Source: Lepiota brunneoincarnata (taxonomy: Eukaryota; Basidiomycota; Agaricomycetes; Agaricales; Agaricaceae). Taken from it: 64,000 nucleotides of DNA. The stretch covers positions 310,001 through 374,000 of the forward strand of contig JAEBUN010000003.1 of the NCBI GenBank assembly GCA_023014365.1, read 5' to 3'. This document shows positions 36,801-48,563 of this stretch, one piece after another (positions within the stretch are counted from its first letter, which is position 1; the number at the start of each line of letters is the position of its first letter). The position numbers and the translations under genes were made by a program. Below the pieces are notes generated by a model. The model searched no databases, was not told the origin of the DNA, and worked only from the letters and a program-made list of their open reading frames with translations.

Positions 36801-37402
36801 GAGTGACATGGCCTTTCCTGAGGCGACATCTCGACATGGGGAAGAGCCCCAAGTTGGAATTGGATGATCTGGTATGTATATATCGGCCTCCAGTGGGATC
36901 CATCATTCGTCGTTGCAAGACCAGTGCAAGGCACGGGGGTGCGGGAACCCAGGAGTGTGGCGGATTCGAAAAAAAAAAAAATCCTGGGAAACTCGGACGT
37001 TTTAGAACGAGCTAATAATTGTAATGCAGCAGTCGCCGAATGGTTGTGATTGCCTTCTCTGTCTCCTTGACGGTCGAAACCTCTTTCGTTCGAGGCGATC
37101 GGTGACATTCGACACCGACGTTAGCGGCACTTAGAGCGACATGTGCGCGGATACCATGTGTGCCCGTGTCAATGTCTCCCATGGATGTGCTACCACTAAC
37201 CGTGGTCTGAAGGGGCGCGCTCGGTTCGGTGTCCACGGCTCGGGCTTTCTATTTGTGGGGGTGTGATGGGAGGACTTTTAGGCTCGATGGGGAACCCTGG
37301 TGCTAACGTATTTCTTACGGCGGATATACACAATTGCAAATAGATTATGTCATCCCAGAGGGGCGGACGCGACGCGACGCGCCTTTCCCTCTCTCTTCCA
37401 TT
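33823..37402. other. Long intergenic stretch, no firm gene
   Basis: About 3.6 kb. Frames of 155 codons (minus, 33935-34402) and 191 codons (minus, 36533-37108) have mixed composition and no motif. A minus frame at 37012-37236 (with HGIRAHVALSAANVGVECHR) looks more protein-like, but no flanking exon could be joined. The 5' end of the RNase H2 gene lies at the right edge. Confidence 0.4.
35709..35770. repeat. (TTTCG/GTTTCG)n simple repeat
   Basis: Short tandem run of TTTCG units, CpG-rich, in an otherwise featureless spacer. Confidence 0.8.
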
Positions 37403-37822
37403 ATGTCGCCCCAGCAACAGCAGCAACAACAACAAGAAGCGGCTCCGCTCGTGCTGTCCACGGCCGAGCTTACCAAGGTAGAGGAATGCAAGCCAAACTT
37501 AATGCCGTTCCATATCGAGTACAATGGGCCTGCGCCTGTATCTACGTACATGAAGGTTGAGAAGAGAGCGGTAGAGGACGGAGATGATGAGCGATATGAA
37601 TCGAGTTTCCGCGGACGTAGGGTGCACGGGATGGATGTGCGTCTGCCTGATGGATACATTGGGGTTATGTTGGAGAAGAGGGAAGAGGAGGACAAGGGCG
37701 TAGTGGTTGTGCCAGTGGGTGCATTTGGGACAGTGCGGATGTGGCAGCCGGACATACCGGTGGATGTTGGACGGGACAGCTACGGGCGGGGACTGGCCGA
37801 GTGGACAGAGCTCGCGGAAGAG
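37403..37822 (+). CDS. Ribonuclease H2 non-catalytic subunit C, main exon
   Basis: Structural subunit of heterotrimeric RNase H2, which removes ribonucleotides from genomic DNA and RNA:DNA hybrids in the nucleus. The first exon begins with Met at 37403, followed by a poly-Gln run. The family core is IEYNGPAPVSTYM, then SFRGRRVHGMDVRLPDGYIG and, after an acidic insert, an aromatic segment ending in RGLAEWTELAEE. This matches the RNASEH2C pattern of a PAPVSxYF strand, an FRGRxLxG strand and a C-terminal helix. The exon is 420 nt (140 codons) and ends at a GTGAGT donor at 37823. The last exon is not certain; AG at 37995 would add a short tail reading into the start of the next gene. The upstream ATG at 37334 in frame gives a less likely longer N-terminus. 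Confidence 0.8.
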
Positions 37823-38060
37823 GTGAGTGTGTGTGAGAGAAGGGGGTCAAATGCGAAAAAGGGAATGGATCGGCTGAAGAGAGGTTTAGATTCATCGGGA
37901 GGCATAGTAATAAAGCTGTATATGGATAGTGGAGGACCGGATCAAATAGGACCATAAAAGGCAGGATAGCCGGAGTGATAGGTGACTGTTGACAGATGAA
38001 CACCAAACACCTTTTAGTAGCCCACGACATGCCTCCACTCCTGTCCCTCTCTCACAGCTC

Positions 38061-41000
38061 ATGCTTCCCCACGACGTCTGGCTCAACATCGCTCGCTTCA
38101 TCCCCATCCTCACCCTTCGTGCTCTCTACTCTGTAAACTCGGCCCTCTTCCACATCGCTCTCGACGCTCGCTACCGTCAGATCTCTTTTATCTACTGGGA
38201 TGACCGTCTCCTTCGCAATCTTATCCGCCTCAAGTCACTATTGTTTCCTTTGATTTTTCTTTCATTTGCTCATTTGATATGCAGGGACCCATACATCGCA
38301 CGACGCGTCAAGATCCTCCATATCTACCCTGGCTTCCTCAAAGAGGTCATGGACAGGCGAACAGAGTCCAGCAAGGATCCTTCCTCCTCCTCTTCCTTGT
38401 CCAAGCCCTCTCTCTCTCTCCGTGTCCGCCTTGCCGACATAGCTCAGCAGCTCCGCGACTGTCAGGATCGCGTCTTCTTCCCGGCCTCCCGTGCCCACGG
38501 CGACCGCCAGGGCACCACCTCCCAGAACCTCTATGACCTTCCTCCCCGCCAGAGCATAGAGAAGTTGCGGGAGCGGCTAAAGACACCCCAGGATGTGATG
38601 CACGCTGTCCTCGATCTCCTTCGTTCGCTCCCCTCCGTCACAGACTATTACGTCACATGGTACGGTCTTCCCACCGCTTCTCCCTTTGCAGACTCTGCCT
38701 CGTCTCTCCCCGACTCGGACGCCCTCTCTCTCACCAACCTTGCCGTCCCCTGCATTGGCACACCCCTCCTCTCCCCCTCGCTCACCAAGCTTTCCCTCGA
38801 CATCTCCCTCGAAAATATCCATGCCCTCTGCTCCGCATCCTTCCATGTCGCTCGCCTCGAACACCTCCACCTCCACCTCCACTCTGACCACCAACTCTCC
38901 CCCGCTTCACTCAGGTACATCCTCCATACCCGACTCGCCCGATCTGTCTCCAATCTCTCGCCCTTTCTCCGCCTCCTTTCCATCGAAGCCCACGAACCCA
39001 TGGACATTGGACCCCTCTTCGAGGGCCTCGTTCTGATGGAGAAGCTCGACACACTCGCCTTGGCTCTTCCTCTCCAGAGACCTCATCTTGGCAATCCAAT
39101 ATCCTTCGGCCGTTTCCTCCGCAGGCAGGCCGAAACCATCAAAGTCCTCCGTCTTAGAGCAACACAGCACAACGCAGGCGGCACAGGTTCCGCATCTCAC
39201 TGGCGTAGGATCGACACCCCAGATCCATGGTCACTTCACTCCTGGGTGCGTACCGCATTAGGCAGCGAGATCGGTCAAGAACATCAGGAATGGTTTGAGG
39301 AAGGCGAAACGATAGAGCCGCTTGGCGAGTATGATATGGAGGCTCTAGAATCCCTTGAAGTTAGCTCGAATCACATGCCCCTCGAGACGGCCCTCTATTG
39401 TGCAGAGAGGTTTGGCGCCAGTGTAAAAGCGCTGGGACTCTTGGGCAGTACCAAGTCGTTTGAGTTTGTCAGAGAGGTTGTCAAGGCTCTCGCTCATACC
39501 CGCCAGCCGGCTCGCACCCTGTCCCTCGCGGACAACCCTGAATTCTGTTGTGGAGGAGGCCGAAGGAGAACAAGACGAGTTTGAAGAAGATGTACTTTGG
39601 CAATGGCTCACCCCATCCCCAGGCTCGTACTCATCAACGACCAATGATGAAGAGTTCTATACCGCCAACACCAACCTCCGCACACTTCGACTGGGGCCCG
39701 TCCCTTTCTCCCCACAATTGATCGATCTTCTTGCAACAAATTTGCCGAAACTGGAACACCTGGAGCTGATTGTCAAAAACTTTTTGCCCTCACAGGATGA
39801 TGTCCCAATTTATGGACCCCCAAAGCTGGGCAGGGGCGATGGAGATGGTGTCCAGCTCGAGGATCAGGTGGTAAGTCGTCCCGCCCATTCTCACTTAGCT
39901 GTCCCAACTGAGTGAGTTCACAATAGTACGAGTTTTTGGAGACGATGCAGAACGACTGGGTCTGGCCCCAATGGGGGCTCAAGAGTATCGCAGTGTATAC
40001 AGACTCGGCCGCACTATCCATGCCCTTGGTCATGCCCTTGTCTACACCCTCCCCTCTTTCTCCCTCTCCTGCTTCCTCGGTCACAATCCATGGCTCCTCA
40101 AAACCCACCTTGTCTGTGTCCCTTCCATCATCTTCCTCGACGCTTGCAGTACCCTCAACCTCCAAGGCTAGACTTGCACCAAACGCAGACTCCCTATCTT
40201 CATCCGTGTCTCTGCCTTCATCCTCGATCTCCTCAAAGGGCTCCCCATCCTCCTCGTCAACGGCTACGGTCACAATGAGAAGGAGAAACCAGGATTCTTC
40301 TCGGTCTTCAGTGACTTTACACGTCCCCCAACCCGCTAGTGCACCCCTTAGTCGCTCTTCATCCGCTTCCGCTGGCAGCATTGCACCACTCTCGAGCTCG
40401 ACAAGTGCGCTACCACTTCCCTCACCTATGTCCCTTGCTCCACTTCAACCTCCGCCTTTCCAATCCGTATCAACTCCCGTGTCACCCGTAGGTATGTTCC
40501 CGATACGCTCCACATTACAACCTATTGCATCGACATTACCACCTACACCTACACCGAGCTCGTCCCGTACTCACGTGTTCTCATTCTTGAGGACACGGTC
40601 TAAGCTTCGGAAGGAGAAAGAGAAGGACAGACATATGCCTAACTTGGGCGGAGAAAGTAATGCAAGCGGGAACAAGAACTGGAATTCTTCGGACTATGGC
40701 GCGACCGCATACTCGACCATTGGCCTCAATCAAAGCTACAATGCAAACACCAGCCCAAAACGAAGTCCAAGCCAGAGACGGAGAGACCGCGAGCAGTTGG
40801 AAGATCTGTGGTGGCCTAATCCCAGCCGGAGTAAGAATAGTGGTGGAAGACGGAGTAATCGAGATATAGATGAAAGGAGGAGACGGAGGAGGAACAAGCC
40901 TGTGAGTAGTTTCGGGTCTGTAAGCAGCGGGACAAGTTCGACTGGGATCGAGAGCGAGAGTAGTGAGTATGGGTATGGGAGCGGGAGGGAGGACGGACGA

Positions 41001-41093
41001 GGTGCTGCTGTTATCGAGGAAAGGATTACACTGGAAGTTGCACTTGCGGAGGTTTTGACGAGGTGTCTGCCTGGCGTAAAGGTCGTGTGGTGA
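38061..41093 (+). CDS. Large F-box protein with Ser-rich C-terminal region
   Basis: Probable SCF substrate adaptor. The first Met in frame (38061) opens directly on an F-box, LPHDVWLNIARFI, then LRALYSVNSALFHIALDARY. A 51-nt intron without stops (38234-38284, GTCACT to GCAG) interrupts before DPYIARRVKILHIYP. Irregular leucine-rich repeats follow to about residue 480. The frame closes at 39584, while coding clearly continues in the next frame (NTNLRTLRLGPVPFSPQLID), so an intron or a +1 change lies between about 39440 and 39590. A GTAAGT intron (39870-39927) then leads to YEFLETMQNDW and a tail of about 370 residues, rich in Ser/Pro and then Arg, ending at 41093. The downstream ORF was kept in the same gene because of that clean junction. 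Confidence 0.72.
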
Positions 41094-42546
41094 ATGTTTC
41101 GTTGCACCATAGAGTTTTTTTTTTTCTTTCTATCATCACTATCTTGCATCTTCATCTCTCATGCATCACAATCCTTGTTCTCAACATTTCTTGTTTGGTC
41201 CCTCATTCAACTTAGTTGTACATGTTATTCATTTCGGAATCCACAATCCTTCATTTTGGCATTCTTCTATTTCATCTAAGACATCCTTCCCCCTTTCCCT
41301 TGCCCCGTTCAGTAATCTTCCTGTCCTAGTCGATTCGATCTTCGAATGATAGACAAATTAGCACAATATCACTTACGCCACTAATTCGTAGCGCGTAAGT
41401 AGGACATCACTTGTCCCGAATAATTACAAAAATAACGGGCTTCGTCGAGTCTGTTGTCAAGTTCTTGTCGTCCTTTATGAAGGGCTTCATGAACCCGAGT
41501 AGGAATATCATGTCAGAAGTGACCGTTGCCACGACAAGCAAATTCTAACCTGTGCTTTTAATGGTATGCGATGTTTGTAGCGTGCGCAGCAGCACAACGC
41601 CAAAAAAAAGTACTGCAGAATTCTTCTCCGCGTAAAACCCATTCATTTTCAACGACTCATTTCTTGGGGACAGTGTTTTTCCGAGTGGTTTACACTGCCT
41701 CGCTCCCGGCTCCGACTCGGATTGAGACTGACGGGGAGAGTCGATGGAAACAAACGACCCGTTCTATGTAAAAAAAGTATCACCGCACCAACGCCACGTA
41801 CAGTACTTACCATTAAATTAAATCTAGAGCTTGTGTTATAGGAGGGTTTCTAACAGAAGCTTATTACATGACTGGAGGGGTGGGGGTGGTGCAGTGATGA
41901 TAAGCATACGATTTGCCTCCAAAGTAAGTGATATGCATCTTACATGCATTATCAGTTATTCAAGCACATCTTCCGACCCCACCCAAACCGGTCAAGTAAT
42001 GCCAGTGGTGGCATTGATCACCACCACCACCCTGTCATATCAAGTCCTTACATCCCCGGCCGAAGTCTTTAAAGAACCATCGAGGACTGTTTATAGAGAA
42101 CACCGCCCCGTCCCCGCCGAAAACAGACGCTGAGCTTCTCTTTTCCACCCCCCCCCCCCCCCCTTCTGTTCCCAACCGAGTCATTGGAGCTTCTAAATTC
42201 CCCGATTGGATATATTACAACGCAAAGTAGCGAGCTCAGGCTGCCCCAAACTGAAAATATGACTTCGAGCGCAGTTCGCTCAACTCTTATCTGAGGTGTG
42301 TCAACTGCCAGGTGCTGAGCCAGAACAGGGCAGAATCTCTACCCACGGCATCGCCTGTTCTCAATACCGGGCCACAATAACCCTTGGTTAAGCGATCACC
42401 AGGGAGTAACCCACCGCATGGTTTTTCCGTTGACACAATGTCAAAGTATATGAATAACTTTTCACGCCTGCCAGTTGGGAAAACGAACGTGCTTACACCT
42501 TGTCCAAATATGACGCCATTTTTTTTTATACTAACAAAGTCAAGGA
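41094..42546. other. Intergenic, left flank of copia element
   Basis: About 1.45 kb, CpG content normal, with a long C homopolymer near 42147-42164. No gene seen. The flank is not CpG-depleted, unlike the right flank of the element. Confidence 0.5.
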
Positions 42547-42551
42547 ACGTG

Positions 42552-42810
42552 TGTCGAGGATTGACGTCGGGACACCTTATCCATGACGTTTCGCTCGTCA
42601 TACAAGGAGTATGCAAGGAGCACCTGAGTACGGTGGCTCCTCAGTTAAGGAGTAATAAGTTTCACCGTTTTCTATATGTTTTCACTTTCTCCTAATCGTG
42701 TATTATAAATACGTCGCGTATGCTCGCCTGGAGTCCAGGTTTCGTCCCTTGGACTCCAGTAATAAATCTCTGCTCGATTATCTAAACTCTGCGCAAATGT
42801 CTCAATGACA
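42552..42810 (+). repeat. Copia 5' LTR (CpG retained)
   Basis: 259 bp, TGTCGAGG to ATGACA. I count 16 CpGs. A TATAAA-type box lies near 42704. Aligns along its length with the 3' LTR except for CpG sites and small insertions in the latter. Confidence 0.93.
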
Positions 42811-42814
42811 GGTT

Positions 42815-43736
42815 ATGGGCCCCGCTAGCAAAACTACTTCTGAAACCTTACAGTTTCCGAAGTTGAATGGCGGCACAAATTACTACACATGGGCCAGCAG
42901 CATGAAGGCTGCCCTTCGAGCAAAGTATTTATGGGGAATTGTTTCTGGTCGCGAACATTGTCCCACCAAACCTCCCTCTCCAGGCCAGGGGCTGAACCTG
43001 AACCTGAACTGAACTGAACTTTCAGGTTCGGTTCAGGAGGTTCAGGTTCGAACTGAAGTTCTGAACTGAACTTCGGCACCCCTACCTGGGAGGTATTGAT
43101 GTTCCTATTGATATTGAGTTGTGGGACTACAAGAACTGGGATACTACTATGGAAAAGTACCTTCATTGGCTTCAGGCAGATGATGTTGCCCAAGGTCTCA
43201 TTCTAGGGGCTGTCGACTTCGCTCAATGAGAGCATATTGCCTCATTCGAGACATTGGAGGATATGTGGGACCACCTCTGTACAATCTACATTACACAATG
43301 TCAGGGAATCAATGTCCATTATCATTTCAAGATCTATACTCGAAGAGATGGGATGGTACTACACCTATGTATGTCCAACCATATTGGATTCTTCTTGAGT
43401 ATCCGTTGTCAGTATCTTGGATGCTGGTCAAATCCTTGATGATTTTCATATTATTCATGCCCTCCTTTCATCCTTGCCATGCTTGCGTATCTGGGATGTT
43501 GTCAAACAAAACCTCTTTGACAAAGGCAATAATCTTACCCTTGAGATGGTCACTGCTGAACTGATTGCCATACATGATTGAGTTGCTCATGATGAGCAAA
43601 TGGACCAATCTGAGAAGAAGTTTTGTGTGAAGCAGTTAGCACTTGCTTCAAGGATGAATGACGCATCGGGTGGAAGTTATAGTGGTGGAGAAGGAAAGAA
43701 AAGAAAGGGTAAATGGAAGGGTAAAGGTAAATGAGA
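42815..43736 (+). pseudogene. Copia gag region (decayed)
   Basis: Capsid-type gag of a copia element. LNGGTNYYTWASSMKAALRA and LWGIVSG are the usual N-terminal gag signature. The frame is broken by the palindromic insertion at about 42985-43090, resumes at VPIDIELWDYKNW, and meets TGA at 43227 where Arg is expected. Several further frame changes follow. The basic stretch near 43695 precedes the zinc knuckle of the next segment. Confidence 0.8.
42983..43092. repeat. Small palindromic insertion in copia gag (possible MITE)
   Basis: About 100 bp made of GAACCTGAA-type units followed by their inverse (TTCAGGTTC), with ends resembling short inverted repeats (AGGGGCTGAAC at the left, TTCGGCACCCCT at the right). 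It interrupts an otherwise continuous gag sequence. A non-autonomous hAT-like element is possible, but I cannot show a target duplication. Confidence 0.45.
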
Positions 43737-43740
43737 ACCC

Positions 43741-44640
43741 AAACCCGATGATATGTGCCACTCCTGTGGTGAAAAGGGCCATTGGAGTCCTTCTTGTACC
43801 AAGCCAAAGAAGCTGAAAAATGAATCAAAGAATATCAGTAATGCAAACTTTGCTATTGATGAATTAAAGCCTACCAAAAGTCATGAAATCGGACAAGTTT
43901 TTGCAACCTTCCATGCTTCTGATATGCCTCTTGGCCTCTTACTCGATAGTGCAGCAACCTGTCATATGGTTGCTGACCATGCATTATTCTCTGATTACCA
44001 GAAGATTCACACACAACATATATCTGTTGGTGGTCAACATCAAGTACCTGTTGAAGGTCATGGATCAATTACTATATGAATGACACACAATCCAAGAAAA
44101 CATTCTGGCTTAACTCTCAAAGGTGTCCTCCATATCCCATGTCTAGGTGTAAATTTGATCAGCCTAGAAACTCTCCAACATGGTGGTGCGCAAATTAGAG
44201 GACTCAATGATGGACTTGCTCTCATTCATGATGGATTGGAGTTTATGCAAGCAAAATTAATCAGGACAGCAGGCACAATGTATTGGATACTATGCTCTGA
44301 AACAATTGGCCATACTGCGTATATTGCTCAAGAGTTGACCATGTGTCTTTGGCACTGTTGAATAGGCCACCTTGGACCTAGGAAAATCAAGGATATGGCT
44401 GATCGTGGACTTGTGAAAGGACTCACAATTCAAGCCCCTGGTGAATTTGACTGCTTATGCAGCAGTTGTGCTCATGGAAAATCAAGTCAAGCTCCCCTTC
44501 CTGATACAAGTGAAACAATATCAAGAGGATATATCTCATGTCATGCCTGTCCCATTGGGATGGTACTTGTTATGGTACTTTCTCCAGCTGGTCCAATCAT
44601 GCCTGAAGTCGCCACTAATGAGGATTTTGTGCATTGTTGA
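43741..44640 (+). pseudogene. Copia zinc knuckle, protease and GAG-pre-integrase region
   Basis: CHSCGEKGHWSPSC is a CX2CX4HX4C zinc knuckle (about 43756). LLLDSAATCHM (about 43936) is the aspartic protease site, with Asp-Ser-Ala in place of Asp-Ser/Thr-Gly as in many copia elements. The GAG-pre-integrase domain follows, with MCLWHC, IGHLGPRKI and CSSCAHGKSSQ, that is the HHCC zinc site. Stops at 44077 and 44356 (both TGA, ex-Arg by context) break it. Continuity is lost where the Tc1 fragment is inserted. Confidence 0.85.
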
Positions 44641-45685
44641 CAGTTTTGTTAATGGTAATTTTTAATACTAATCCAAGCAATCACATGACTCCATTGATTG
44701 TGAATCAACAAGATCATGTGACCACGTGTCTTTGACATATAAATAGATGTGCTGACAGCCATGTCCCATCATTCTCAACCCCCCTACCTACCATGAAGCC
44801 ATTACCTTCTACTCTAAAGCAAATCATCCTCTCTTTGCTAAATTCTCATCATTCCTATACTAAAATTGAGGCAATTACTGGTGTTGGGCGCAGTACCATA
44901 TCCAGGCTAGCCTCTAAAAATTGTTCCAGCCTTACTAAATCACTTGGAGGACGTCCTTCAAAACTCTCTATCACTAATATTCGGCATGCTATCCATCTTA
45001 TCTCTGCTGGCAAGGCTGAAACTGCTGTAGATATAGCCAAATCTCTTGCTCCCATCATTGGGACATCAGTCTCTTCACAGACTGTAGCAAGGCATCTCAA
45101 ACAGGCAGGAATGAAGGCTGTAGTCAAGCAAAAAAAGCCTTTACTCTCTGACAAGCATAGGAGGGCTAGGCTGGATTTTGCTCTGACACACCAGCATTGG
45201 ACTGTGGAGGACTGGAAGCTGGTTGTATGATCTGATGAGACCAAAATTAATCATTTGGGGTCAGATGGGAGGAAGTGGGGATGGAAAAAGAAGGGAGAGG
45301 GGCTTAGTGAAAGATTGGTCAAGGGAACTCTGAAGTATGGAGGAGGATCAGTGATGGTTTGGGGCTGTATGCTGTGGGATGGCCCAGGCTATGCAGTGAG
45401 GATTGATGGAAAGATGGATGCAGAGTTGTTTGTGCAAATTTTGGAGGAAGATTTGAAGAAGAGTCTCCAGTGGTACAAGCTTAAACCCCGAGATATTATC
45501 TTCCAGCAAGATAATGACCCCAAACACAAGAGTACACTGGCCAAAGAATGGTCTCAAAAAAATCATTTTAGGCTCCTAACCTGGCCAGCACAGTCACCTG
45601 ACCTCAATCCCATTGAACACTTATGGGAATATGTGAAGAGAAAGTGTATATGCCCTTGTTGTTGTTGAGGTGAGCTGTCGCTATC
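44640..45685 (+). mobile_element. Tc1/mariner transposon fragment nested in copia
   Basis: Coding from 44793 to 45668 gives a Tc1-type transposase: a helix-turn-helix N-terminus (ITGVGRSTISRLASKN), GGRPSKLS, a second HTH (GTSVSSQTVARHLKQAGM), then the catalytic core with SDETKIN, QQDNDPKHKS and SPDLNPIEHLWE. That is the D, D and E of the DDE triad with the Asp-to-Glu spacing of the Tc1 group. One TGA at 45228 replaces the Trp codon usual before SDE. The C-terminus after the Glu helix is missing and copia sequence resumes at about 45680 (RYPVERLLKSKEDVG), so the 3' end of the transposon is gone. Clear inverted repeats were not found. Confidence 0.85.
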
Positions 45686-48232
45686 CAGTTGAAAGATTGC
45701 TGAAAAGCAAAGAGGATGTGGGTATAGCTGTGCAGGATATTGTTTCAATGCTCGAACAACAATCTGGGCTCCAGATACAACATCTACAAACTGATAGTGG
45801 AAATGAGTTTGTAAACTCTGAAATGAAGAAGTTCTGTCAATGAAATGGTATCATTCATGAAACAACTGACCCCATACACACCTCAGCAGAATGGCATTGC
45901 TGAATGAGTGATTGCTGTCTTTTTTGAAATGGTGCATTGTATGATCCATGCTACTAATATCGATGTCAGGTATTGGGGGGAGGCATTCATGTATGCTGTC
46001 TACATCTGCTCCTTAACCTCCACATTGGCTTTAAAAGACAAAGTACCACACAAGGCATGGACTGGTCGCAAGCCAAACATATCTCACCTTCAAATTTTTG
46101 GATCCCTCAGGTGGGCTCATATACCAAAAGAAGTTTGGCATGGAAAACTCGAATTGCAAGCTGTTCATGTTCACCTACTTGGCTGGTAGACCAATGAAAC
46201 CAAAGGCTATCATCTTGAGGACCTCGAAAATGGCAAACTTATCACCTTACATGATATTGACTTCAGCAAGGATGAAACACCAAGCGAGTTGGCTTCAATC
46301 AATGTTGGACTTACACAGTCAGTGGCTGAAGAGGTCAATGAATTAGTAGATACAGCAGTAACTCAAGATACTCGAGAACTTACTGTTTCACCTCTGGACA
46401 GATCTATTGTTGAGAAATCAATGACTCCTGAAAGTCCTTCTGTTCCATTTACCATGCCACCTCAATCCCCTCAAGAATCAGATGTCCCCCCTCCTCCAAA
46501 AAAGTTGAAGAAGTGGGAGAACCTTCCTAGAAGGGAATTACCCACTTGTGAGCATCATCCCCCTCTGTGATATGGTCAAGATAAGGAATCTGCACTTGTC
46601 AGTGGGCACATGGCTTTCATTGCCATCAATGTTAAACCAACTTATGAGGAGGCTATGTTATCTCCTGATACTGAAGGATGGAAGGCCACTATACAATCTG
46701 AATATGCTCAATTGGAGAAAAGGAGGGTTTTTGAATCAGTAGATGTGTTGCCAGAAGGAAAGAAAGCCATGGGAAGTAAAATTGTCCTTTGCCATAAACT
46801 TGACAAGCATGGGAATCATGTCAAGTTCAAGGCCTGCATCATTGCCCAGGGATTCTCACAGATCATGGGAATTGATTTCACTGAAACATTCTCCTCTGTT
46901 GCAAAATTCACTACCCTTTGAGTGTTTTTATCCCTTGCTGCTTTGCTCAACTTTGATATCCATCAAATTGACATTGTAGGAGCCTATCTCAAAGGAAATC
47001 TTGATGAGGACATCTATATGAAAGTGCCAAAGGGAGTTGACAGTATTCAGGACAAAGGCCAGTATTGGAAGCTGAAGAAGGCTTTATACGGTTTAAAACA
47101 AGCTGGGTGACAATGGAAGAAACATTTGCATGAAATGCTATCCTAACTCGGCTTCATTCGTACAATTGCTGATGATTGTCTCTACATCCTATGGAATGAT
47201 GGAAGGATGCTTCTCATAGTGCTGGTATATGTGGATGACATGGCAGTAGCAGGTCCGAATTCTTGTAAGATTATTTCCTTCAAGGAAAATCTTGCTGATT
47301 GCTTTGACATCATGGACCTTGGTGAACTCTGGTACATTCTGGGCATTCAAATAACTTGAGACTGGTTGCATCACCATATTTATCTCAACCAGACTGCTTA
47401 CATCCACCAAATCCTCAAACACTTCAATATGCACAACTCACATCCAGTCACTACTCCCCTCATTGTAAATCATGATTTGTCAAACTCTGGTTGTCTGCAA
47501 TATGTCAATGAGGCTCAAGCTTATGAAAAATATGCTTGAGGAATTCATTACATCTCACTTGTCAGCTCTCTTATTTTTGCCATGCAAACACAGCCTGATA
47601 TTCAATTTTCAGTTGGACTTGTTGCTCAATTCATAAGCAATCCTGGAACTCCTCATCTGAGTGCCACTAAGCACATTCTTCAATATCTCAAGGGAATAGC
47701 TGACTACCAGCTTGTTTTAGGGTGCCAAAATAATGGAGAAATCAACTTAGTTAGCTGGAGCGATGCCAGCTGGGCTCAGGATCCAGACACCAGGTGTTTG
47801 GTTAGTGGTTTTGTCTTTGAACTTGCTGGGAGCTCAATTTCTTAGGTCCTCCAAGAAACAAAGCATTGTCACCACGTTATCAATGGAAGCCAAGTACATA
47901 GCTTTGTCTATGGCCACCAAAGAGGCAGTTTGGCTCCAAACATTACTCAGAGAACTTGACTACCCACAAGAAACTGTGACCATTATTCATGCCAACAATC
48001 AGGGATGTACATATTGCTCTGTCCGGGAATCTGATTTCTCACTCTCATGCCAAACATATCAGTATACATTTTCACTTCATCCACCAAGTTATTGAATGTG
48101 GCAACATTAAACTTGAATACATGTCTACCAAAGACATGTTAGCCCAACATTTTCACCAAAGCTTTACCCTGCAAAGCCTTCATCAAGTTTCGGGAGCGTT
48201 TGGGAGTCATGCTCAATGTCCCATTGAGTAGG
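45686..48232 (+). pseudogene. Copia integrase, reverse transcriptase and RNase H (decayed)
   Basis: The integrase core continues with LQTDSGNEFVN and AFMYAVYICSLTSTL. Reverse transcriptase spans about 46620-47260, with KACIIAQGFSQIMGIDFTET, DIHQIDIVGAYLKG, KKALYGLKQAG and the catalytic YVDDM near 47227. RNase H spans about 47580-48100 with SWSDASWAQD, LSMEAKYIAL, AVWLQTLL and a degenerate ADIxTK-type end (STKDMLAQHF). At least ten stops or frame changes interrupt it, most of them TGA or TAA arising from C-to-T or G-to-A change. Not translatable. Confidence 0.9.
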
Positions 48233-48234
48233 AG

Positions 48235-48563
48235 TGTTGAGGATTGACATCAGGACACCTTATCCATGACATTTCACTTGTCATACAAGGAGTATGCAAG
48301 AAGCACTTGAGTACAGTGGCTCCTCAGTTAAGGAGTAATAAGTTTCACCATTTTCTATATGTTTTCACTTTCTCCTAATCGTGAATTGTGTATTATAAAT
48401 ATGTCATGTATGCTCATCTGGAGTCCAGGTTTCATCCCTCAGACTCCAGGTATGTTCTAGTATTCTTACTTGCAGTGTAGCTTACACCTAGGTTTCATCC
48501 CTTGGACTCCAGTAATAAATCTCTGCTCAATTATCTAAACTCTGCACAAATGTCTCAATGACA
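48235..48563 (+). repeat. Copia 3' LTR (CpG almost absent)
   Basis: 329 bp. I count a single CpG; the other CpG positions of the 5' LTR are TG or CA here. It also contains an insertion of about 65 bp that duplicates the AGGTTTCATCCC segment, plus a 5-bp insertion (GAATT). Confidence 0.93.

Noticed and set aside
36533..37108. 191-codon open frame on the minus strand
   Set aside because: Mixed composition, crosses an A/T homopolymer, no motif or splice context; likely chance.
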